Below, one piece after another: positions 26,010-34,055 of a DNA stretch of 51,239 nucleotides. Every line of letters starts with the position of its first letter. Position 1 is the stretch's first letter. The DNA is taken from contig CAVOII010000013.1 in NCBI GenBank assembly GCA_963696025.1, positions 1 through 51,239 of the forward strand, given 5' to 3'. This DNA is from JABCYV01 sp963696025 (GTDB lineage: Bacteria; Acidobacteriota; Terriglobia; Terriglobales; Acidobacteriaceae). The position numbers were made by a program, and so were the translations under genes. The notes below the pieces were generated by a model, which made no database searches, was not told the DNA's origin, and worked only from the letters and a program-made list of their open reading frames with translations.

Positions 26010-26297
26010 TTACGCCGCCAAGGCTTCTTCCACATTCTCCTTGTCGGGAAGCACCACTACAGACGGATGTCTCAGTTGCGCAAGGTACGCGCTGCGAACT
26101 TCCTGATTTGAATCTCGGAGCGCCAGCCTGTGATAGATCAGAGCGTCCCAGCGAAAAATATCATCCTCTGGAATCTGCCCCCTGATCTCATCGTCCCTAA
26201 AAAAGTCAGCGCTTGAAACGCCGTGCTTGCGCTCAAAGAAGACAATCATGTCCTCAACGTCGTTCAGGGAAAGGCAGACTTCACGAACGGGTGACAT
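26010..26297 (-). CDS. Small acidic protein, first gene of a pair
   Basis: Ninety-five residues from ATG 26297 with AGGAGG in good position. Acidic helical sequence (LSLNDVEDMIVFFERKHGVS), then a segment on helical repeats (RLALRDSNQEVRSAYLAQLR) and VVVLPDKENVEEALA. It immediately precedes, and is probably cotranscribed with, the 25500-26003 gene. Antitoxin-like by position and size, without sequence proof. Confidence 0.55.
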   Translation of the reverse strand: MSPVREVCLSLNDVEDMIVFFERKHGVSSADFFRDDEIRGQIPEDDIFRWDALIYHRLALRDSNQEVRSAYLAQLRHPSVVVLPDKENVEEALAA

Positions 26298-26713
26298 GGT
26301 TAATACCTCCTGCTAGCAAGGTTAATCGGCACATCGGCGCGACTCCTTGAGCTATTGTCATGCTTAGATGACATTTGGCCATGTCTGGGTGAAGGCAAAA
26401 CAAATTTATGTCCTAAACCCAACACTGTCAATACAATAATCGAGCACCGCCACAACACGCAAGTCACGGGGAAACAAGTCTTTGCTCTATCCCCTGTGAA
26501 ATCAACCAGCGAGGCTTGCAACGGAAACGCAATGATTACCTTGGTGCCACAACCTCTGTCACCGGGCAGACTGTCCACAGTCGCGGGGTAAATCCAAAAA
26601 ACGCTCAACGCTCGTCGGCCTCGTCTTGTTGCACGACCGTTGGGGGGATGATGCCAACCGTAGCCAGCCACTGCATTTGAGCCTGCCATAGAACTGACTG
26701 CATGTTCTCTTGG
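26298..26713. other. Gene-free stretch inside the element
   Basis: No frame has a credible start with protein-like sequence on either strand. It probably carries the promoter of the 26010-26297 pair and the end of the Ntn-hydrolase transcript. Confidence 0.4.
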
Positions 26714-27562
26714 TCAGGATTTAGGGGCAGGGTTGGAAGATCCAGATTGATCGGGTTGTCTGATAGTTTCATCACACGCCTTCTTTATCGCGTCCTGCTC
26801 TGCCTTACTAGGTGCAGGCTTTTCTTTGTGCGCATGTTCCAGAGCCTTCATTAGGTCCGGCCCAGCAAAACTGATGCGCCCATTGTGGATCAAGGCGAGG
26901 TCGGTAAGCTTACCGACACCGGGAGCAACTTCTGACGCCCTTTTCGCCTCGTAAACGTTGTAAATAGTATCGACCAAAGTTGCGGCTCGGGTGTGTTGCG
27001 ATAGCGACATTCGTACTCCAGCGTGCAGGCCCCCAGAGCCGATTGCGCCGAATCCAGTTGTAGCCAACGGAAGAAGCACACCGGGATGTTGCACCGCGAA
27101 AAGGTGCGCCCCTGCGTCGTCCATACCCGCCACCAGAATGTCCGTATTCAAATTGTGCTGTCCAATTACAGCCAATACTTGTTGCAAAATCTGAGACGAT
27201 GGCGACTGGGACACCATCGTTTGAAACTGCTGGAAGGTAGCTCCCAACAAAGGTCGTAGTATCGTATCCTCGACTCTGCGTTGCTTATGCTGAGAATAGG
27301 ATTCTTGTACAGCCTGAGCAACTTGACCCACCGGCAGATTAGCGCCAGCCGGTATTTTCGGTTTCGCGCCAGAAACGATCTGCTCGCCGTCCGCCGTACC
27401 ACCCGAAAATACAAGCAGAACTCTGTCGGTCAGTTCAATAATCTTCCTGAGTGAAGGAGGTTCGGTCTGCAAGTTCATTGGTGCGCCGAATGTAACCATC
27501 TTATCGGCGGCAACAACTACTGCCTTTCCGTCTTCACAGATCGCGCCTATGCCAACCGTCAT
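26714..27562 (-). CDS. Proteasome-like Ntn hydrolase carried by the element
   Basis: Starts MTVGIGAICEDGKAVVVAAD. After Met removal Thr1 is N-terminal, with an aspartate at 19 (20S beta Asp17 plus two residues) and a Lys at about 39 in the LRKIIEL strand. A glycine-rich strand (RVLLVFSGGTADGEQIV) and a GIGSGGLHAGVRM loop fit an HslV/20S-like fold. Length 282, with a Lys/Glu/Pro-rich tail not seen in proteasome subunits. No Shine-Dalgarno is visible, and a TATAGT lies about 15 bases upstream, so the message may be leaderless. Unusual cargo for a phage-like element. Confidence 0.7.
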   Translation of the reverse strand: MTVGIGAICEDGKAVVVAADKMVTFGAPMNLQTEPPSLRKIIELTDRVLLVFSGGTADGEQIVSGAKPKIPAGANLPVGQVAQAVQESYSQHKQRRVEDTILRPLLGATFQQFQTMVSQSPSSQILQQVLAVIGQHNLNTDILVAGMDDAGAHLFAVQHPGVLLPLATTGFGAIGSGGLHAGVRMSLSQHTRAATLVDTIYNVYEAKRASEVAPGVGKLTDLALIHNGRISFAGPDLMKALEHAHKEKPAPSKAEQDAIKKACDETIRQPDQSGSSNPAPKS

Positions 27563-27722
27563 GGCTTGCGACTATAACCCAAGGTTGGCAGTTTGCACTA
27601 GAGAACTTTGGCCTGTTCGTAAAACCGTACCAACTCCTATCTCATTATGAGACCTTTGTTTAGTCCCTGTCCAATAGTGTCCACCCGAACAATTCCGTTT
27701 CGGCCACCAGAAATCCGCGCTT

Positions 27723-28379
27723 TTACACGTGCTGTCCGGCAACGGCTTCCGTAATCGACTTGCCAGCCGCCACCGCATCTACAGCTGAGATGATCGCACG
27801 CGGTCGAAAGATTCCTGACCTATTCATAGCTTTCACGATTTCAGCGTCGAAAGGTATTCCTCGCGCCGCGCACGCTTTCTTTACCAGCACAGGCAAATCA
27901 CGCGCCGATAGTGGTCCAAGCCGGATTTTCACGCAACGATCAAACAACGCCGGATCGAGCTTTTCTGGATTCGTGGTGCAAAACACGAGCGTAAGGTCCG
28001 GTCGCGCCGGTAAGGTTTTAAGACGCGTTTGCTGGCGGATACTGGTCAAGGTTTGTGCTTCGTCAACGATGATGAAAACCTTATCACGCACGCCGAAGAA
28101 CCAACGCAACTTTGCGTCTTCCGATATGTCGAAGTCCGCAGCGTGAACATGGCTCGCATATCCTTCGTGACCCATGCGCCACACTGTCTGGTTTTCTTCA
28201 ATCTGTAATCCGGTACGCTCCTTGCACAGCGCCAGCGCCAAGCTGGTTTTGCCGGTACCCATCGGTCCGTGAATCAAAATAAAGCCGCTGGATGTGCCGC
28301 GCAATTCCGCCAGCGCGTCCGCGTTGCCGACCATAGCGTCCGTGCTTGCCAGTTTCATTGCTTGCCAAAGTTGACTCAT
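27723..28379 (-). CDS. AAA+ ATPase, clamp-loader-like
   Basis: Two hundred and eighteen residues. Walker A GPMGTGKTSLAL, Walker B FIIVDEAQTL, sensor-1 VFCTTNPEKL, and an Arg-containing FDRCVKIRLGPLSARDL lid start follow the RFC/DnaX small-subunit order. In phages and satellites such proteins load a sliding clamp or helicase. Shorter than a full clamp loader: it lacks the collar. Its ATG overlaps the stop of the upstream gene (ATGA), so both belong to one replication operon. Confidence 0.85.
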   Translation of the reverse strand: MSQLWQAMKLASTDAMVGNADALAELRGTSSGFILIHGPMGTGKTSLALALCKERTGLQIEENQTVWRMGHEGYASHVHAADFDISEDAKLRWFFGVRDKVFIIVDEAQTLTSIRQQTRLKTLPARPDLTLVFCTTNPEKLDPALFDRCVKIRLGPLSARDLPVLVKKACAARGIPFDAEIVKAMNRSGIFRPRAIISAVDAVAAGKSITEAVAGQHV

Positions 28380-29272
28380 AATTTCCCTTCACGTTTTCGT
28401 TCCAACCATTCCGCGATGATGATCTGCGGAATAAACCAGCCGAGCCGTCCCGTTGCGCGTTCCGTCAATTCCTTGTGCATATAGTCCGGCAGCTCAAGAT
28501 AAATTTTCGTACCGCGTTGGCGTTTCTTTTTGCCGACAGCTTCGTCGGCCATTTCGCGGATTTGCCGACCTGTGTAGCCGTACTCCGCCGCCTCAGCTAA
28601 AAGCTTGTCGGCAAGCTCCGGTAGAAATTTGCAAAGCACCATGTGGTGATAGAAAGTTAATTCCTCGCGGCGGCGCTCAGGCGGAAAGCGGCGCGCCACA
28701 CGTAAACAGCCGTGGAGTACGTGGCGGCTGTAGCCGGTTGCTTGCTGTGCCAAATCGTTTGTGACTTTCTTTCCGAAAACCTTGAAGCCATACATGCACC
28801 AGTCGCCTACCCAGAAAAAACCGCTTTGCTGGATGTGCGTAATCGCGCGACCAATAGAAAGCCAATCGGTCTCGCTGATGCCTTCGCTGATTCGCAATTC
28901 CGTTGGCGAAAAGCGCGCGCCAGGGACATCGTAATCGCTGATGCTTTTGTACTTGGCTGGTGCAAGGATTTGCTGCTTTACTGGCGGAATAATTTCCGGC
29001 ACGGCGGAATTGTGCGCCTTGTAAATCTCGAACTTCTTTTCACACTCACGCGGGATATGTGCAAAGACGGCGGGGTACTGGCACGACATATCGTAGCTGG
29101 CAAAGTAGCCGTGGTCACGCATCCACTTGTACGACGGCAAAGTGCCGCCGTTGACTTTTGCCAGTGTTTCCAGAATCAGGACATGCTTTTGAATTAGCGC
29201 GTCGCTGTGCTTGCGTTTCTTGGCACGCAACCCCAGGCCGCGATTTTCGATTGTTGCCAGTGCCGTTGACAT
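28376..29272 (-). CDS. Replication or regulatory protein of the element
   Basis: Two hundred and ninety-eight residues from ATG 29272 (MSTALATIENRGLGLR). The middle shows a pattern WLSIGRAITHIQQSGFFWVG, DWCMYG, HGCLRVARRF and LTFYHHMVLCKFLP, then YGYTGRQIREM. This resembles LmbU-like or ParB-like DNA-binding proteins of plasmids and phages. A basic GKKKRQRGTKIYLE segment could contact DNA. It is translationally coupled to the AAA+ ATPase, which supports a replication role. An earlier start at 29332 cannot be excluded. Confidence 0.6.
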   Translation of the reverse strand: MSTALATIENRGLGLRAKKRKHSDALIQKHVLILETLAKVNGGTLPSYKWMRDHGYFASYDMSCQYPAVFAHIPRECEKKFEIYKAHNSAVPEIIPPVKQQILAPAKYKSISDYDVPGARFSPTELRISEGISETDWLSIGRAITHIQQSGFFWVGDWCMYGFKVFGKKVTNDLAQQATGYSRHVLHGCLRVARRFPPERRREELTFYHHMVLCKFLPELADKLLAEAAEYGYTGRQIREMADEAVGKKKRQRGTKIYLELPDYMHKELTERATGRLGWFIPQIIIAEWLERKREGKL

Positions 29273-29521
29273 AAGTTGGGGTACCAGCGCCACCGAAGGA
29301 AAATGTCCAGTTAACCACGGCGGCGCTGGCATTCATGCAAGGTTGTTTCGCGCAACCTAGCCGTTAATATAGCCGCCGCGTGTAACGGGTTTGGCGTCGC
29401 CGGGGAGTAGGTTATCGAGTACCTTGAATGGCGGCAACGCCGTCCCTTGCGCGCCGGTCCCATTCCGTTACCGGCACTATCGCGCCGAGCCCTACCTCGT
29501 GACGCGAAATATAAAAGCTAG

Positions 29522-29555
29522 AAAAAAGCCAACGCCGTCTGTCAACGGCGCTGGC
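29522..29555 (-). terminator. Intrinsic terminator (second of a tandem pair)
   Basis: Minus strand: GCCAGCGCCGT…ACGGCGTTGGC, an 11-bp stem, then TTTTTT. It ends the transcript of the structural-gene operon reading from the right. Confidence 0.85.
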
Positions 29556-29558
29556 GAG

Positions 29559-29588
29559 CAAAAAGCCGTTGGTTAGGCGCAACCAACG
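29559..29588 (-). terminator. Intrinsic terminator (first of a tandem pair)
   Basis: Minus strand: CGTTGGTT-GCGCCT-AACCAACG, an 8-bp stem, then GCTTTTTG. It lies just before the second terminator, about 130 bp downstream of the last small gene of the operon. Confidence 0.8.
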
Positions 29589-29721
29589 AAAAACGGTGGC
29601 GATTAAACAAGACATTGCACGCCACAGGCTAGTACGCGAGGATGACCGCCGCGTTCGGTTTACCAAAACTTGTGCCGCGCTGGCGGCTGTTTATCCAGCC
29701 AACGCGGTCTTCCGGAAAAGC

Positions 29722-29901
29722 TTATTTTCTAGGGTCTGGTTTTCCGTAAGGATACGCGCGCTTGTCGAGCGGGAGCGCAACCGGACGTTCAGAAATTTCA
29801 TTTGCATTGTCCTGTTCCCATTCTTTGCTGCCATACGCGGCGCTTGTGTTGCGCGCCGTGTGCGGTGCGGGTCTGTCGATGAGGTTTCTTTGCTGTGACA
29901 T
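29722..29901 (-). CDS. Small hypothetical protein at the end of the structural operon
   Basis: Fifty-nine residues: ATG at 29901 with AAAGGAG upstream, TAA at 29722. Sequence begins MSQQRNLIDRPAPHTARNTS and ends RAYPYGKPDPRK. Polar and Pro-rich, probably unfolded. Excellent ribosome site and position directly before the tandem terminators support it as real. No family. Confidence 0.6.
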   Translation of the reverse strand: MSQQRNLIDRPAPHTARNTSAAYGSKEWEQDNANEISERPVALPLDKRAYPYGKPDPRK

Positions 29902-29917
29902 TTTCGTTTCTCCTTTT

Positions 29918-30331
29918 TTAGATCAATTCCCATGTGGCTGTGCCGTCGCCTAAGAAATCCAGCGCCGTGCCCGGCTGGTTTGTGGTAATCGTTGCGCCGA
30001 AAGTGTCCAGCGAATCGCTGCCACTAGCCGCGATGGTCAACACGTTGCTGTCGGCTGACTTTTTCTTGACGGTTATCGCCTTGCTTTTGTTGCTGGCACT
30101 AAGCGGAATCGTGACGGTAAATCCTCCGGCGCTGGTATCGCACAGAACAACGTCGCCAGCTTTCGCCGTGTAATCGGCTGTCTTGGTTACAATATTCGTG
30201 CCGCCGCCACTACCAACCGCCTCGTCGATAATTTGCATGTTGGTATCAAGATCAAAAGCCGAGGTGCCATCGTTGTGCGTATCCGCACCGTGGCCGCTTA
30301 AAAGCAATCCGAGATTTGGCGTAATGCCCAT
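29918..30331 (-). CDS. Phage tail-fibre- or decoration-like protein
   Basis: One hundred and thirty-seven residues from ATG 30331 (AAGGAGACC upstream). N-terminal MGITPNLGLLLSGHGADTHN, then a beta-rich region (VTKTADYTAKAGDVVLCDTS, AGGFTVTIPLSASNKSKAIT) with the pattern of trimeric fibre or decoration domains that cover phage particles. C-terminus PGTALDFLGDGTATWELI. The N-terminal Asp/His-rich segment is common in structural proteins that trimerise on capsid or tail. Confidence 0.65.
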   Translation of the reverse strand: MGITPNLGLLLSGHGADTHNDGTSAFDLDTNMQIIDEAVGSGGGTNIVTKTADYTAKAGDVVLCDTSAGGFTVTIPLSASNKSKAITVKKKSADSNVLTIAASGSDSLDTFGATITTNQPGTALDFLGDGTATWELI

Positions 30332-30926
30332 GTGGTCTCCTTTTTTCCAAACCGGCGTCTTGACGCATTTTCGTAATCACGCCTTGCACAGCGGCTTTGT
30401 TGCTTGCTGGCAGGTTTCCGGCGTGGCTTAAAGCCTGTCGGATAGCCGCCAAAAATCGTGCGTGCTGGTCAATCATTGCCGCGCGTGCTTCTTTCACAGC
30501 AGCTTCCATTTCAGCATCGCCAACGTACAACACGTCGCCTTTATCGCCTTTCGGACCTTGTATGCCTTGCGGTCCTTGCGCGCCGGTTGCGCCATCTTTT
30601 CCATCAACACCATCGCGTCCATCTTTGCCAGTCGCGCCGGTTGCGCCGCGCGAACCTTTCGGTCCTGAAACTGATTTACCATCCACACCATCCCGTCCAG
30701 CCGGTCCTTGCAAACCGTGCGGTCCAATTCCGCCAGCTACGCCGGTTTCGCCTTGCGGTCCGCGTGCGCCTACCACAGTTACCGGATTCAAAAGTCCCGC
30801 AAGAGGAATCAATCGTCCATCGGCTACTGCGATAAATAAATCGCGAGTTTCCGTAGCCATATACACGTCGCCAACCACGCCTTTGGCTGGCAACCGCGAG
30901 CTGTTCATGCTATGAAAGTTGGCCAC
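30252..30926 (-). CDS. Collagen-like fibre protein
   Basis: GTG start at 30926 with AGGAG upstream, overlapping the previous stop. N-terminal ~45 residues (MANFHSMNSSRLPAKGVVGD) resemble the neighbouring protein at 30910-31179. Then about 75 residues of Gly-x-y repeats (GARGPQGETGVAGGIGPHG, GPKGSRGATGATGKDGRDG) that form a collagen-type triple helix, then a helical region (AEMEAAVKEARAAMIDQHAR). Typical of phage tail or head fibres. The last ~27 codons overlap the next gene and may not be native. Confidence 0.8.
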   Translation of the reverse strand: MANFHSMNSSRLPAKGVVGDVYMATETRDLFIAVADGRLIPLAGLLNPVTVVGARGPQGETGVAGGIGPHGLQGPAGRDGVDGKSVSGPKGSRGATGATGKDGRDGVDGKDGATGAQGPQGIQGPKGDKGDVLYVGDAEMEAAVKEARAAMIDQHARFLAAIRQALSHAGNLPASNKAAVQGVITKMRQDAGLEKRRPHGHYAKSRIAFKRPRCGYAQRWHLGF

Positions 30927-31179
30927 GATAATTTCTCCTGTGTATTTTCTCCAGCGCTTCAGCTATGCGCGGATTGCGCTTCAAAAAATCTGTGTTAACA
31001 GCTTCGCTCCACGGCGCGGTTGGCCCGTCCGGCCACCGTCTAAAAAATTCAGTAAGCAAAACCAACTCGCCGCCAACTGAAACAAAAAGCTCTTTCGTAT
31101 CGCAACACCAAACCGCGTCGCCGTGCTTGTGCTTTAGCTGTGGCAAACGCACTTTTTTAACGCTGTGCAGGTTAGCCAT
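30910..31179 (-). CDS. Small structural protein sharing its N-terminus with the collagen-like protein
   Basis: Eighty-nine residues: MANLHSVKKVRLPQLKHKHG, then DAVWCCDTKELFVSVGGELV. The first 40 residues align with the collagen-like protein (MANFHS…RLPAKG…ETRDLFIAVADG). A common particle-attachment module is likely, with the fibre added in one copy. It ends in a short basic region. Lies between the protease and the fibre gene in one operon. Confidence 0.6.
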   Translation of the reverse strand: MANLHSVKKVRLPQLKHKHGDAVWCCDTKELFVSVGGELVLLTEFFRRWPDGPTAPWSEAVNTDFLKRNPRIAEALEKIHRRNYRGQLS

Positions 31180-31854
31180 TTAGTTTCTCGGTATTTCAGC
31201 CATGCGCCGCAACCACTTGAGATCCTCGGCGGCGTCCCTACCGGCGTCCGCAATGCGTTGCTGGCGGATTTGCTCACCAATCGCGGCGGCGCGTGCGCGG
31301 CGCGCGGAATCTGTTACCGCGCCAACATGGCGAGCCGCCACAGCGGTGGCGTCGTCGTCCGAATAATATGGAAATGTGACAGGCGAGACATCGAGCAAAT
31401 CCAAGTTACGCAAAGTGCGGCGCACAAAGCGCTCGCCATTTTCCTCGCCTTCGTCCCAGAAATCGCCGTCGCTATCAGCAAGGCAGAAAGAAAATGAGCA
31501 CTGATCTAGGTCTCCCCGCTTGATTGCCGAGTGCAAATCGCGGTGCATTTGCTGGTTATGGTCAAGCTGGCATCGGTAATTCAAACCGCGCTCGTCTTCC
31601 CAAACTTTTAGTGTGCCCGCTTTTATCCGTCCCAGAATCAGCGAGGGATCATGGTTGAGTAAACAGCGCACGTCCGCTTTGTTGGCAAGCGACCGCGAGA
31701 AAGCACCCGGCGCTATTCGTTCGCGGAAACCTTGATTGTTTGGACTCAGGACGTTAAAACTTGCGGCGCGCCCGACCAAAGCAAGCTCCTCCCCTTGCGA
31801 TTCCGCGCGCAATCCAGCAACGGCGCGCTTTTCTATTCCTGTTGGTTTGTTCAT
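31180..31854 (-). CDS. HK97-type prohead maturation protease
   Basis: Two hundred and twenty-four residues. GFRERIAPGAFSRSLANKAD, the catalytic His in RCLLNHDPSLILGR, the serine in DLDQCSFSFCLADS, and LLDVSPVTFPYYSDDDAT follow the family order (His-Ser-acid). It cleaves scaffold and capsid N-termini in assembling proheads. In full phages this gene sits between portal and major capsid genes; neither neighbour is here, so the protease would act on a helper's particle. Confidence 0.85.
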   Translation of the reverse strand: MNKPTGIEKRAVAGLRAESQGEELALVGRAASFNVLSPNNQGFRERIAPGAFSRSLANKADVRCLLNHDPSLILGRIKAGTLKVWEDERGLNYRCQLDHNQQMHRDLHSAIKRGDLDQCSFSFCLADSDGDFWDEGEENGERFVRRTLRNLDLLDVSPVTFPYYSDDDATAVAARHVGAVTDSARRARAAAIGEQIRQQRIADAGRDAAEDLKWLRRMAEIPRN

Positions 31855-31858
31855 AAAA

Positions 31859-32083
31859 TCAATCCTCTAACGTCACACGCGCGTGTTTCGGGTCACTCAA
31901 ATAATCCAGCGTGCCGCACTGTATCAGCGTTTGCGCCAATTCCTTTTCGTTCTGTGGACACAGATCGTAAGAAATCGCCACGGCGCGTTCTTCCAAATCA
32001 ATTCCCGTCGGATTTTCCAACGCTGGCAACGCCAGCGCCGGTACTGGCAAGGAAAGCGCCCAGCGATCAAACGCGGACCTCAT
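31859..32083 (-). CDS. Small hypothetical protein
   Basis: Seventy-four residues from ATG 32083, which overlaps the previous stop (ATGA). Sequence includes LENPTGIDLEERAVAISYDL and LAQTLIQCGTLDYLSDPKHA. No motif. Position in the packaging/structural operon suggests a morphogenesis accessory. Confidence 0.6.
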   Translation of the reverse strand: MRSAFDRWALSLPVPALALPALENPTGIDLEERAVAISYDLCPQNEKELAQTLIQCGTLDYLSDPKHARVTLED

Positions 32084-32220
32084 TCTTGCTCCGTTGGCGA
32101 TTTGTATTCCACAGCCAAACCGCTGGTGATTGCCATTGCCGCAACTTCCGGCAACACACTTACCGGCGCTGTTGCGCCGAAATAAAGAATTAGTACCGGC
32201 TCGTACACTGGAAAAGTCAT
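32080..32220 (-). CDS. Small hypothetical protein (46 residues)
   Basis: ATG at 32220 with AGGAGCG upstream, TGA at 32080 overlapping the next start. Sequence MTFPVYEPVLILYFGATAPV, then VAAMAITSGLAVEYKSPTEQE: hydrophobic, possibly a single membrane-spanning or holin-like peptide. Function not assigned. Confidence 0.55.
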   Translation of the reverse strand: MTFPVYEPVLILYFGATAPVSVLPEVAAMAITSGLAVEYKSPTEQE

Positions 32221-32606
32221 GATCGCTCCTGTGCGGCTTTCCGCTGTCTTTCGTAGTTGACTTCCAATTCGTTTGCCATCCCGAAAGCCGATTTGTACTG
32301 CAAGGCGTAAGCACGCAAAACTTCCTCAGGCGGCGTGCTGTGTCCAACCTTGAAAGTTGGCGCGTCCTCCGGCTTGCCGCGAAAGTACCGCGTTTCGCGT
32401 AAGTAATCGCACTGGATGGCAACCTCGCCGGACGTTGGCATGACTTTTATGCCCCACGTTGGTTGCGGCGGCAGCGCGACCGTGCGCGGCTCGTCGGTAG
32501 AAACAACCTCCAGCACGCCGGATTTAATTAGAATGTCGATAAACTGATCGCGCGGCACGTGGCACGTCTGGCCGGCGTTTGGACCGAAAACATATTTGCA
32601 ATTCAT
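32217..32606 (-). CDS. Hypothetical protein of the structural operon
   Basis: One hundred and twenty-nine residues from ATG 32606, preceded by GGAGGAAGT; a longer frame adds only unlikely residues. MNCKYVFGPNAGQTCHVPRD, QFIDILIKSGVLEVVSTDEP and RETRYFRGKPEDAPTFKVGH are ordinary soluble-protein sequence. Its stop overlaps the next gene's start. No family. Confidence 0.6.
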   Translation of the reverse strand: MNCKYVFGPNAGQTCHVPRDQFIDILIKSGVLEVVSTDEPRTVALPPQPTWGIKVMPTSGEVAIQCDYLRETRYFRGKPEDAPTFKVGHSTPPEEVLRAYALQYKSAFGMANELEVNYERQRKAAQERS

Positions 32607-32661
32607 ACTTCCTCCAATCGAAGAAACTTTCACTTGCTACATTTACCGGCGTGTGTTACGG

Positions 32662-32907
32662 CTACTCGCCAGCAAGAATTTCCTGCACGTTGCACATGAT
32701 CCACGATTCGCCTTTTTCGAGCGCGACTTGCGTCCTGTGTAAACCGTCCAAGATTCGTCCGTCGCCTTTTATCGAAATTGGCGGCGCTTGCGTTGTCAGC
32801 CGCTTGTACTTTTCCACTGTGGCGCGGTGGACGTGGTGCGTTGAAAGCGCGGCGGCGTTGCGCTTTGCCAGCCAATCAAGTGCGATAAGCTCCAGTGTGT
32901 GTGCCAT
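32662..32907 (-). CDS. ParB/Srx-like small protein
   Basis: Eighty-one residues. IKGDGRILDGLHRTQVALEK matches the nucleotide-binding ParB/sulfiredoxin-like motif (DGxHR), and the same kind of motif (KVLDGRNRLRACENL) opens the methyltransferase at 38640-40163. Lacks the HTH part of true ParB. ATG at 32907 overlaps the previous stop (TGATG). Confidence 0.6.
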   Translation of the reverse strand: MAHTLELIALDWLAKRNAAALSTHHVHRATVEKYKRLTTQAPPISIKGDGRILDGLHRTQVALEKGESWIMCNVQEILAGE

Positions 32908-33164
32908 CAGTCAAACCCGATCAGCGCATAGTTGCGTCCGTTGACATTGCCAACCAAACCGTCGCCGGATACGCGCTCGATCCTGTACAGCGGCAACTTA
33001 TCCAGCGCCTTGTTGATCGGCTTTTCAAATTTGCCGCAATGGAAAACGCCGCGCTCTGTGATGCCGTGGTAAATAACGATGTGGCATCGCTTGCAGTGAA
33101 AACCTAAGCTGGATTTTCCGGCTAGGCTTTTGACATGAATCCATCCAAACGGTGGCGTGGTCAT
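32907..33164 (-). CDS. Small CxxC protein
   Basis: Eighty-five residues from ATG 33164 (MTTPPFGWIHVKSLAGKSSL). A CxxC pair (GFHCKRCHIVIYHGITERGV) and a third Cys (FHCGKF) suggest a zinc site; YRIERVSGDGLVGNVNGRNY follows. Overlaps its neighbours on both sides (ATGA and TGATG). Confidence 0.6.
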   Translation of the reverse strand: MTTPPFGWIHVKSLAGKSSLGFHCKRCHIVIYHGITERGVFHCGKFEKPINKALDKLPLYRIERVSGDGLVGNVNGRNYALIGFD

Positions 33165-33493
33165 TTCTTCCCCCTTGCGGCGGCTATGCGTGCTCGTATT
33201 TCTGTTCTTGTCGCCTCCGGCAATTCGCTGATCGCTTCCAACAGCAAACTCTGCGGAGGAAGGAAATCCGAAAGCTTGGTTCCGTAAATGTGGAAGTGTT
33301 GCTGCCGCCATTGGTCGTGTTTTTCCCGACGACTTTCGTCAACCGCTGGATCTTTCAACACAAGCGGCGCAAGCCGCCAAAGGTCCCACGGCGACCAGCC
33401 GCGTGTATCGCAACCAACCGCGTCCAAGATCGGTCGCCAGTGCGCGGCGATTTCGATTTGTGAATTAACCTCAGATGTCGTTGAGTAAGTCAT
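33161..33493 (-). CDS. Hypothetical protein downstream of the small terminase
   Basis: One hundred and ten residues from ATG 33493 (GGGAG upstream). SQIEIAAHWRPILDAVGCDT, SPWDLWRLAPLVLKDP and QSLLLEAISELPEATRTEIR: helical and charged. Overlaps the terminase gene's end. Probably a packaging accessory; no family recognised. Confidence 0.55.
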   Translation of the reverse strand: MTYSTTSEVNSQIEIAAHWRPILDAVGCDTRGWSPWDLWRLAPLVLKDPAVDESRREKHDQWRQQHFHIYGTKLSDFLPPQSLLLEAISELPEATRTEIRARIAAARGKK

Positions 33494-34055
33494 TCGATTC
33501 TCCCTCCGGCTCGGTTTCATATTCCGGCGCTGTTTCTTTTTCCAAAGCTTCAAGCGCGTCGCGCTGTTGGATCAAGTCCTCGACGCTACCGGGTACAACC
33601 GCGTTTTTCGGTGGCGCTGGCGGCGCGGTTGGTCTTGCTGTTTCACGGCTTGCGGGTGTCGCGCTGAACTCGCGTTGATAGCGCGCCAGCAAATTTCCCA
33701 GCGCCATGCAATGCTTCGCGGCGGGGTTGGTAATCCGGCGCTGATGCACCACACCGTTTTTATCCAAAACTGGTTCGTCAATCATGGGGTTCAATTCGGC
33801 TTCGATCATGAAGCCGCGCCACAGCGCAAAAGTGCGGCAATAACTTTCGAGTGCGCTAGCATCCAAAGCCGTGCTAACTTTACGCTTAATAAGTTGCTTC
33901 ACAACGCGGTCCCATTCGTTGCTGGCAACCGGCGACAAATCTTTCGGCTTTTTCGGCTTGCCAAATGCGAAAACGGATTCGCGCGCGCCAGCGGACTTCG
34001 TTGGCGTGCCTTTCAGCCACGCGTCATGATCGGAAAGTCTGGGACGGCCGGCCAC
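33471..34055 (-). CDS. P27-family small terminase subunit
   Basis: Phage DNA-packaging subunit that recognises the packaging site. One hundred and ninety-four residues from a GTG at 34055 directly after the preceding stop. MAGRPRLSDHDAWLKGTPTK, KPKKPKDLSPVASNEWDRVV, TALDASALESYCRTFALWRG and LGNLLARYQREFSATPASRE are typical of the family. The C-terminus is Pro/Glu-rich. No large terminase follows, so the subunit would direct a helper's motor to the element's DNA, as in known satellites. Confidence 0.85.
   Translation of the reverse strand: MAGRPRLSDHDAWLKGTPTKSAGARESVFAFGKPKKPKDLSPVASNEWDRVVKQLIKRKVSTALDASALESYCRTFALWRGFMIEAELNPMIDEPVLDKNGVVHQRRITNPAAKHCMALGNLLARYQREFSATPASRETARPTAPPAPPKNAVVPGSVEDLIQQRDALEALEKETAPEYETEPEGESNDLLNDI

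Noticed and set aside
26300..26689. 129-codon minus-strand frame
   Set aside because: No ribosome site, mixed composition, no motif; treated as gene-free.
27572..27778. 68-codon minus-strand frame between the Ntn hydrolase and the AAA+ gene
   Set aside because: Overlaps the end of the ATPase in another frame and has Trp/Arg-rich shadow composition.
29569..29898. 109-codon plus-strand frame
   Set aside because: Antisense to a small gene with a good ribosome site and to the terminators; Arg/Val-rich shadow.
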